This document shows, piece by piece, positions 54,201 through 64,000 of a DNA stretch of 64,000 nt. The DNA is from Baylisascaris procyonis. Lineage: Eukaryota > Nematoda > Chromadorea > Rhabditida > Ascarididae. Under the pieces are notes generated by a model. It saw only the letters and a list, made by a program, of their open reading frames with translations. It made no database searches and was not told the DNA's origin. The stretch spans positions 9,826,001-9,890,000 of the forward strand of contig JAZARR010000153.1 of NCBI GenBank assembly GCA_037389465.1, given 5' to 3'. How positions within the stretch are numbered: the first letter of the stretch is position 1; every line of letters starts with the position of its first letter. The position numbers were made by a program, and so were the translations under genes.

Positions 54201-57200
54201 ACCATATAAATTTCCTTCTGCTCTCTCCTATTCGCTTCTGGGCTGACATTACAGGTAATCATCACATATCAGCTCTTCAAAGCACAAATTCCAGAAATAA
54301 ATTCATGCATCAAAAGCTAATCAATCCTTCGAACACTTTTTCCAACTTGCTATGATACTCGATATTGCTTGCAGTGTATCATCAAGCACCGACCAAACGC
54401 AATATATATAGCCTATCGGATAATTAAAATAAGACAACTTAGGTAATCTCAACTGCAACTCACTCTGTGATAAGGGACAACAAGAAAGTATATGTTATGG
54501 ACTCTGAACATGATCTTAACACAATACGCTATCCCTCGGATTCTCTCTCCCTCTTTTAACATGCGACCTCTTCCTCCTCTCCCGCCTGAAATTCAGCATT
54601 TCGAAAACTCTTTTTGAAACTCAGTTCTTCTTAAATTTACCTTCAAGTCTTCCTATGCAGATGTGAAATATTGCAATTCCATGTGGCCGAATCCCACACT
54701 TCTGGTAACCTAAATAAGTGTTCAAAAAATGCAAAAACCCTTCTCAACAAGAAATAATTTCTAGCAAAATTAAGTCTCATGATTTAATCAAACTAATCAA
54801 CACACCAAACGGTAGTATTCCCTACTCGTAAGGCAAAACATGCTCAATCGTTTCACAAAATTGTTCAGGCTCGAACCTTGCATATGAACATAATCCCATT
54901 CAACCTGCCTCACGCGAACATTCAATATGTTTTTGACTGCTAGCGACGATCCGAAACACGAACCAACCTGGATCTTTCCCTCGTACTCCGTATTCCACAT
55001 AGGACATGTTGACTATCACTTCAGGTCCTTCGATAGACGTCACTGACTGAAATAAAAAACAATATTTACCACCTTTATCTCATCCTCAGATGAAAGACTC
55101 ATTTATGGACTAGCGAGAAGAATCGTTAGAGGGCTTCATTTGTGCAAGTAGGAGTGCACATTGCACAAGTCACACAGGTAGACATGAATATCTCATCTCA
55201 ACAATGATGAAAAGGGTGGGGAGGAGGGATCGGGAGCATTAGTCACGTTTTAAAAACACAGGTACTGCCAGCAGCTCAAAATTGTACGTGATGATCAGAA
55301 GCGTGCAGGTTGGGCAGACCCTATTCCGTGTGACGGCACAACTCGTGTAGCGAAGGTACAGACAGTGAGCTGGAATCTGGCTTGAATCATTACATATCGC
55401 TAAGATTTGAATGCAATCGACACAAGCTGGATGAAATCTTACCTAAACCATGCCAAAATTATTCTCATCAAGATGAAAAAATTTTGTTTCGACTTATTTA
55501 AAATTTAAAATCTGGATATTTTGAAAGGATCAAACAAGCTTCAGTTGAGCAAAATCATTTTTGTTTACCCGCCCTAAAATTTGAGTTTTAAACTATATCG
55601 AAGTAAGAAGCAATTAGATTCTTGTGGTTTAAATACTCGAATTGCGAATTTAAAAAAAGCTATGGAAAAAAAACATCGCTTCAATGCGCCTATCCACCCA
55701 GATTCAAACAAATGCACAAGAAGCTTCGTTAGGAAAGTCAATAACCTTCAAGCATTCCAATCGGAAAACGTATTCAACTCGAAGTGAATTAAGTTACAAA
55801 TAACTCTACAACACGCGATTCTTGTTACTTCTCAAAGCATTGTCATGGCAGTGCTCAAGAAGCAGCGTACCCGAATAAGAAGACACCACATGCCCCAGCT
55901 GATCGAGGGATAACGAGTTCTCAACGCATATAAACAACTCCATTTTTAAGTGTGCTAGTAATGTTTTTCCAGTAGCGTCTTACTGAGACTCGATGAAACT
56001 CGGTGCACATAATCTACACCACACCTCGACTTCCTATTCCTAACTCCGCAACGCTCCGTCATATTCTCTAAAGTCAATGACAATAAAAGTGGCAAGCCAA
56101 GCTTATTATACCGTTGCCCGCATACGATCCGAAAACAGATCGTTCGATTGAGAAATTGTGAGGTCAATAATCGATACGAAAACATACTTAGGTACTCTAT
56201 CAGTGCTCCTTATATAACTGAATAAACGGCCACCCAGCTGTACTTAAACTCAAAAGTGCACTTCATGCCGGCCTTCCGGGCACGTTTTACATTTGTTCTA
56301 TACCCGGGAACAAAAACGATGGAGAACGAAAGATGAAGGGGAATCTTCCGATCTGAGAGGCTCATGTCCTTCCTCCCTCAAAATCAGCATCTGTTAGTTA
56401 GGAAGTGAGAAAGGGGGCAGTGCAATACCTGTAGCAGTCCCGTTTCGGCGTCAAACTTCGCCTCCAGAAATTCGTTATCCAGTTGGAAATACGGTTCAGA
56501 AATAAGGACTGCTTCGAAATCACTGCAAAAAGAAAACCACCTCCTAGCTATCAGCGACAGGGATTGGGAAGCGATATGTTGAAAAACGTTGCCAATCCCT
56601 ACATTAGCGATATGGGGGCACTCCTACATCAGCTAGAACACAGGATTTCCGCTGCTCTCTAGTTCTCTCAGGGAAAAGGTAAAAGTTTTCTCAAAATTTT
56701 GTCACATTCAAAAGTTAGAAAAATGGCTGCAGAGACCACAGAAAAACCGTCTGCCAGCTATAGGTACCGAAGATAGTGAATAAAACTTATTTGACGCTGC
56801 CAACCGAAATCGGCAATGTTATACTTGTTAGCCGAAGACCACCAAGAATGAGCTGAAATTCCTCATTTTCGCTCTGTGCCTTTCAATTATCATCTACACT
56901 CGTTTAGTGATCCTCCCAAATTGGATACTATGAATCAGTAATTATCCACTCATAAAGTAGGAATCCGCTCCAATATAAATGAAATAAAGGGATGAAGCAG
57001 AAGGAAACCCACGTTGAGCTAATCGTTTTCCTCGACTTGACGATCACTTTAGGAGCACCAGAAATCGAAATTGACAAGCGATATTTCTCCAAACCGAACG
57101 GCGGTACACTTGCCATGAAGCACAACTGCAGTTAATTTCCATACACTATCACTCCCTGACAACTTTCATTCCCAGGTTCTATCATTTAAAATACAACGGG

Positions 57201-60200
57201 TGAATGCCGTGACGCACCCTAGGGACTTGGTCGTAAGGAATTTGCCAGTGTTCCATAGAAGCGGTGGAAAATCTAACCGAGTGGGTAGAATGTAGCTAAA
57301 GAAACTATACTGTGAAAGATGTCCTTGACGTTTTAAAAAAATACTGTGTACCATTCTCGACGCAAACTTATTAGCACCATACATGCTTAATCATATTTAC
57401 TTGAGTCGATTTAGAAGAAAAATCGTAAATTTCCTAAACAGCGGTCACTACAAGCGCATAAAAAGATTTATTCGAAGAGCAGGAACAATGACAGCAGAAA
57501 CGCAATCAATTTTGTCTCGTCCTCCCTCTCCCTTTTTCCTCTTCCTGACAAACTCAATGAGGCTTTCTCAGCGTCAGTAGTTTAAAAGAAGTTAATGAAA
57601 TCCCTGAAAGCATACCTCATATCTATCCTTCTCGAAAAGCACACTGACAGAATCGGCTCTCAACACAGGAGCGATCTGCTGTGGGACAGGAATGTGCGGC
57701 GTGGATGCACGACTGATCTCACTCTTCGGTGATCTTACCATAATACAAACAACCTCGTGTCGTCCTTGCGCAAGAGAATTGAATAAGATTAGATCACTGA
57801 AACATCACTCATAAACTACAAAACCGATGAAAAAGAAAAAATAATAATAAAATACGAAAGCGAATAGCAATAAATGAGAGAAGCGATTGCAGCTAAAAAA
57901 GATCCATAACAAAGATACCTAACGACGATATGCGTTTATGAGGTCTTCGGAGCAAACGAATAAAAAACACTGACAAGGATGCCTTCAACATTGAATCCAT
58001 GGCAAAGTCATGCTACCCAAACCATGGAATGAATTACTTGGAAGCAAAAAGAAAAGAAGTGCAAAACAAGACCGCCGCCACAAAGCAGTGATCAACTCGC
58101 TCACGGCATCCTTCCATTGGTTTTGTTTCTACCCCGCAACAGCTCACTCACAATTTGGCGCACGAATACCGAAAGACGTGTTGCTCAGCCCGTAGCGGTA
58201 CAGGATTCTTGAAAGCCACCACTCGGGAAGGAAACTGAAAGCCCGGTAAAGGAACTCCAGTGCAATTCAGCCACCCATCGGAACGTTGGTGTGTGTGTAT
58301 TCGAATAAACGAAAGAAAACATTACTTGCAAAAAATTTTGGAAAAAGATGAATTAAAAAACCGAACGGGTGAGTAAAAGAGTTTACAAACAACATACGAG
58401 TCATCATGAATTAGTCAAGCGTAAAAGGACTAGAGGAGAAAGAAGAAATTCCTAATGAATATATATCGCTGTGCAAGGATCAGCTAAACGTTAACAATAA
58501 ACCGAATACCCTAACAACAGACAGCACTCACTTATCACAGACACAATTAATTCTTTCGCTGAGCTGAGATGAGTTAACGATCTACGCGAATTCTACACAT
58601 GGTTCCCACCAAGCAAAGACAAATCACCACCTTGAGCACAATATCAATACTTACCATCAAACCAGTTGATGTCCAATCCCACTCTTAACCCCATCCTCTT
58701 TTCCTTTCCTCTTCTCTCCCCTCCCTTTCAAATGGCATCTCTTGAAAATATGTGTTCACAAATTTATAGTAATCCATTAGTATGCAAATAAAAAATGATT
58801 ATAAAGTAAGCAGATAAAACAAACCTCGTTTCATTCAAAATAATGTTCGTCGGAAGCTGATCTTGAATCAGGTGTCTCTCACTCTGCAAAATAAGAGAAA
58901 TCCTGCACAAGCAAGCCATTTTTTCGCAGTACTAAGGCACCCGACGATCACTGCTATCTAGTAGGAAAGGACGAAAGAGCGTGAAAGAAAAATCTTATTT
59001 GCTTTTAAATGCTCGAAAACTGGGAAAGGGTAATTAACGCTAGCATTCACGTCACTCACTCTTCCACACTGCAATGAATCGTGTCATGAGACTTGCTATA
59101 ATAATAAAATTGAAGCTGAAATTTGTTGTCGGTGAACAAGGTATGTTCAATTTAAAAATTTGGGTTTTAATCCATAAATCGGGTATCTTCCATGTTGATA
59201 GAATATGCAACCTTTAACAATTTCCTGTATACTTGGACCCTTTGACTGCCACTTCTATACTTTCCTACCTAAAAACTCACGAAGTCCATCATTTTTCAGA
59301 ACTGGTGTTTTTGAAAAAACTGTTGAAAAAATATTTAAATAAGTGACATGAAAAGCAGGAAATGAAGGCAACATTTTGGAAGAAATCCTCATTTATCAAT
59401 CAATTTTACACCTCGAGTATCCCACCGACTCATTTACCTTAGTAGTTTTGAATGCTCGGCTATGTTTACACTTTATAAATGTGTTGAGTGCCACGTTACG
59501 CAAAACCGAAACGGCAGTCTTTCCTTGTGCTAAGATTGCCGCTTCATTTTATTTATCAATCCCCCTTCATAGCGAATAAAAACGCGCTTGTTTGAGCAAA
59601 CTTCACCTCCTTACCACTTTCTACCATTTCCTTTCGCTGTAATATTATTTATTTATTTCGTTCTTTTATTTCGACCCTCCCCGCTAACCTGATGATAATA
59701 TATTCGTCATATCTCTGCTTATTTAGCACGACATATACTCTTTTATGAATATGCGAATATAATGCAGTCCTCAAAATCAACAGGGAAACTACCTGGCCTA
59801 ATTCAATTATGTTACAACACACAACGTTTCTACACGATGTGTTTCACAAGTTACCAACAACTTCCACTCATTGTTGCGAAAATTGAATTTTCATCACTGC
59901 CTCCATCGCATATTCATACTGGAAAGGCTATGTCCTCACAAGCTATCCCTCCTGCGTCAACCACTGCGGCGAAAGAAAAAGAAGTGAATAGAATAGTGAA
60001 ATTATTGTAGCAGAACAGTTCCGTACATTACCTCAGGTCATTTTGAAAGAATGTGCCGCACCGCTGCTTCATAAACGCAAGTGCGCCTAGACTTTTTCAG
60101 TGGAAGAGAAGATAAAGTTGCAACCATATGCGAAACTTGTGGAAGGAGGATGTAAATTCTTCAAATGAAATCAGAGTGAGAAAATTCTAGAAAAAAGCAG

Positions 60201-62844
60201 AATCACTTCCGATCGCTTAAATGAAAGAGAAAACTGCGTCCAGTAATCAATAAAAACCTTTTAAAGACTTCGCTAAAAGGATAAAAGAACCGAGGTCCAA
60301 CCCGACGGATGCTTTCTTTTGCAGCACATTACCTTAAAGTACACAAAGAAAAAGAATTAGTTGTAAAACAATAAAGAAACGAACCATAATGAAAGATAGT
60401 GCCATACGCGACGCATTTTCCTCGGCCTCCTCAGTCATTATCGCTAACGTTGCCTTATGGATGATTAGTTCACAATTCTTGATGGCCGTTAACATTCTAA
60501 AAGGATTTGTGATCAAATCTAAAACGACAGAATATCAAAGAAATAGAACAAGCAATATTGCGATAACCTTTCCATATAGATAAAACTGATGATTCAGTTG
60601 AACTTAAAGAGGGAAGAGAAGCAAAATGACTAACATTTGAACGGTAAATAAGACGAGTATCAGACACAGACTAAATAGGGCGAAAGCTTCGATAGGCGAT
60701 TTGGAGCCACCGATCTCTAAGAGAGGACAAAAAAGGGTAGAAGAAATGCGTCAGGTGAGCAGCGAGCACGACTCCGGTGACATCAACCAGCCAAAAGATA
60801 CGAGGCAAATGGAGGCGTCACAAACAAGATGGGGGATTGCGTAAGCGTTTTTTGATAGTGAGCTTCACTATCAGTGCTGCATTGCAATAATAAATATGAG
60901 ATCTTCGGCAAAGTTGCAAAAATGGAGTCGATAAAAGCAGATGGTTACATCACAACTAAAGTTATGCTGTCTCGAAACCGTTAACTGCATAAAGAAATCC
61001 CGGTCCCACTTAACTTTCAAATAGAAGAATTTCTTCCGAGCTTACATCGCAATAGCAGGTTGAATGACTACAGCGACATCGGAACGGAAATTACGCGATT
61101 CCGGTTGTGAGGAAAAAGCTGCCCCACGGTCACAAGAAGCAGTGATTTGTTTCTAGACATAGATTAGTAAAACGACAAATGTGAGTACATCTACAACGCC
61201 TTTACTGAAATTAAAGAAAGAAGTACGACCGATGCTTTGCTGTATCCTGAACTCTCTCCATCGGAAATGATGATGTTGCAAAACACATTCAAGAAAACTT
61301 GCAGATATACTTTTGTCCATAGTCTTTGACCACTTCATTCTTGGCGGTTCCCGTAACACCATCATGATGTTGAAAGAGGCTCATATGGCGACGTGCCTCA
61401 ACCAGCAATCCAAACTCTGCACTACTGGTTAATAACAACCGACCTTTACTTTTTGCCAGACTGTACAGTATTTCCGCCGATCTGAAACACAGTAATAAAC
61501 CCATGTTGAAGAAAAGCGAAAAACTACTCAAACCTTGGATGTATAGATTATCCGCAAGAAGCAACAATCATTACTTACATGAGCGCAGCGAGCTTCTGTC
61601 CTTCCATCGAACTGCCCACCCACCTCTCAATCACCGCGCACACTCTTATCTACCAGAAACAACCTAAAGATTTCCTCTCGTGCAACGCAGGATCCTTCCA
61701 TCCTCCTCTTCCCCGACCTACAACGAGCATTATTTACGCCTCCCATTTACATAAGCCAGTCCTCTATAAGGGATCGTTTTAAAGGTAGGATGCCGTGCAA
61801 ATAACTGCATTAGCATTTGAACCCTCGAAAACACTCGTCGATTATTATACAACTGCTTACAAAATGGACAGGTGCCACCGAAGATACAACAATAAATGCA
61901 AATAATGAACTTAGTACGTATCCTACACACAGCAATCCTACAATCAAGCGCGAAAACACCTTTCCAATCGAAAATAACTTGAATGGAGAAGACGAAGATA
62001 AAGCAGATACCTGAGATAATGCTGTAATACTCGATCCATACGCTTATAAAACGGACGACTTGTGTAATAACCTGCAATTAGCGAATACATAGGGAAGTTA
62101 ACGTGCAATGTTCGTTCGGTGAGCGTACGCATGGCATTAATCAAAATTATAGAAGACTACCTATTGGTGCTGTGCACATAAAATTTCGTTTTATAGCCAA
62201 AAATATCAACGAATCCACAATCTGGATCCGATAATGCAGCTAATTCTACCGCTTAACCTTTAAATTTCATTGGATTATAGATAAAAAATTTTCAGCATGA
62301 TGCAATAGAAAACTGTAGGCGATAAAATACACCTCACGATCATTTGCACACGGGAAGGCAGAAATGAGTGGCAAATTAACAAATAATGTGGTTAAGTTCA
62401 TCCGGTTGGAAAAAAGAAAACAAATGTTGTGCTTTGCTGTTTACCACAAGAAAGCACATTTATCTTTAGAAAACACAAAGATGTGCTTTGGTGTTTACCG
62501 CTAACGAAAAATCAGTTGGCAAACAGCAGCGCTCACATTTGAACCTTACACTTGTGCTAACCGTCCATATAGATGGTTATATACCATACAGGTGGTTAAT
62601 TGAATACAGCTCTCAAATGCTTCCTTTGTACATTTGGTGGACAAAAAAGAATGAGTCCTCCTCTTCGCTAATGACAGACAACATACTAACCACTCCAGTA
62701 ATGGTCGTTTCTGTCAGCGTAGGTAAAGAAATCGCCCGATAAAATCGGGACTTGTCCCTCTTCGCTGTTGCTCGCCTCTTGGATTCGCTGATGATCAAGT
62801 CTGAAGTAATCGTTCAATGTGCCAAATCGAGCCTGCAACTCACC
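45226..62844 (-). CDS. aman-2: Golgi alpha-mannosidase II (GH38), C-terminal ~690 residues
   Basis: This enzyme removes two mannoses from GlcNAcMan5GlcNAc2 in the Golgi, committing N-glycans to the complex or paucimannose route. Exons in order: 62844-62691, 62071-62011, 61481-61311, 60496-60385, 58883-58825, 57796-57616, 57125-57013, 56522-56429, 55046-54968, 53485-53361, 52231-52046, 49764-49623, 49303-49242, 48019-47848, 46586-46372, 45372-45226 (stop TAG). All phases join. Motifs: GDFFTYADRNDHYWSG and YYTSRPFYKRMDRVLQHYL early; SLFQHHDGVTGTAK in exon 3, holding the zinc-binding His of GH38; TFFTDLNGYQ; KLPLQAHFYPMP; ALGVASLESGWLEVMLDRRL; NQDDGRGLFQ; GALPCDLHAVTLRT; and FIEPMDIRTFRF near the end. 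The membrane anchor, stem and first part of the catalytic domain, about 450 residues including the nucleophile region, are not found. The first exon start could also be 62832. Confidence 0.95.
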
Positions 62845-64000
62845 CTGCTCAATTTTACCATACCACATGTAAGGCACTAACCAATTTGTCCTGTTAAATA
62901 CTGTACATCACAACCTCTAACACTTATTAATACATTATTTATTTCTTTCCTCAAGAGCAACAGTAGGCACGCATGCCTTATGCTCAACATAGGTAAGTTG
63001 AAAGAATCGCAACCAGATTCTCACCTAAATGCGGTCGGCATGGAAGGGGACCAAAGCGCGGAAAGAGGAAGCGGAAGTGAGAATGCTATCGCTTAAGCAA
63101 CATAACAACATAGTATCGGAGCGTTCTAGAACCTATAGTACTTCCTAAGTCTTGTACCTACAATTTCCATACGAATTTTTAAAGAGACTGAAGAACACTT
63201 CCTTTCGTTTATTTGCCCCCTATACACAGCTACTTAAATTTACGTCAATTCATTAATGTCGCTCGACTAACACTGCTGCTTAATATTAGCTAAGCGCTCA
63301 TAAATCGTTCAATCATTTCTTCAGGAACTGCCGAATCAGTCAAAAAATTCATAAATTTTTAATGTGAAGTAAGAGGAAATTGAAGGAGAAGACGCATTTA
63401 GGCCGAAAGCTTCGGCAAACAATTGTAAGAACAGATGAACTTCTAAAGGTACAATAACAAATCATTATACCAGACTTTATGACAAAAGTATGTGCAAAAG
63501 CTAGTGAAAAGAGGATCTGTTGGATCGACGGTCATCTCCTCTCCCAAAACCATGCAAGAAAGCGGAAATAAGAAAAATCGTTCGTGGCATAAAGGTATGC
63601 CACACACCAAGCGCACATCTTTGAACAAAGCAAGCCGATATACATCACCATAAAATGCAGTGAACCTTTCGAAATTATGTAATAGTTGGTTCACATTTGC
63701 ACATATAACAAAGAGAAGTGCAGAATATCATTGAAACCAAATTAACTAGAAACAGCAAGCAGATAACCTCATAAGCTCATAAGCATATTCAAGTATACTC
63801 ATTAGGTAATATGCACTATATACTGGGAATATCAACAACAAGTTTCACTGTTATTCGGCGACACCGCATTTGATCGAGTGAGATTGTTTTTGGGTGTCGC
63901 CACCTCTGAATTTTTATGCGACTTGTGAAAAATCCTGTGAGCACACTTTGATCAAATACAACCTCAGCGCACATCTACTAACACAACTCTGAGTTTTCAT
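62845..64000. other. presumed mannosidase II intron or upstream sequence, nothing recognised
   Basis: If the missing 5' exons lie beyond the right edge, this is intronic. I searched it on the minus strand for the catalytic-domain motifs expected just upstream of the first recognised exon and found none. An 83-codon minus frame at 63443-63694 has no recognisable similarity to the enzyme. Confidence 0.5.

Noticed and set aside
17715..62844. The three minus-strand genes as one operon
   Set aside because: Gaps of 4-6 kb are far larger than nematode operon spacing, and calreticulin appears to have its own leader acceptor.

Overview
This is a eukaryotic window: AT-rich, intron-rich, with genes broken into 10-16 short exons joined by GT..AG introns whose acceptors are often of the TTTCAG type. 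No bacterial, viral or CRISPR feature is seen. Protein content, splice-site style and a likely leader acceptor just upstream of one start codon fit a nematode. That placement is an inference; the species cannot be named from the sequence.

Three conserved genes were assembled exon by exon, all on the minus strand. (1) 62844 to 45226: the C-terminal ~690 residues of a Golgi alpha-mannosidase II (GH38, aman-2-like). Its N-terminal half lies past the right edge or in exons I could not recognise. (2) 39235 to 30452: a complete calreticulin in nine exons, whose KDEL retrieval signal is split across the last intron. (3) 26147 to 17715: a complete actin-related protein 2 (arx-2) in ten exons, 394 residues, the length expected for the family. 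The reading phase agrees across every junction I assembled in all three genes. The intergenic gaps are 4-6 kb, so the genes are probably not an operon. They share no single pathway: calreticulin (ER glycoprotein folding, calcium) and mannosidase II (Golgi N-glycan trimming) both act in the secretory pathway, while ARP2 nucleates branched actin.

Layout. 1-17.6 kb: no gene recognised by homology. It holds two long TA microsatellites, a ~580-bp tandem duplication, a ~28-bp degenerate minisatellite, a tandem cluster of donor-like sites, and several splice-flanked coding-like stretches. The best of these form a phase-compatible chain on the plus strand at 5.1-8.0 kb. 17.7-26.2 kb: arx-2. 26.2-30.4 kb: intergenic, with a perfect 18-bp palindrome. 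30.4-39.2 kb: calreticulin, with two strong G-quadruplex-type clusters in its last intron. 39.3-45.2 kb: intergenic, with a GC-richer island of broken coding-like sequence and a ~116-codon open stretch of unknown identity. 45.2-62.8 kb: mannosidase II. 62.8-64 kb: nothing recognised.
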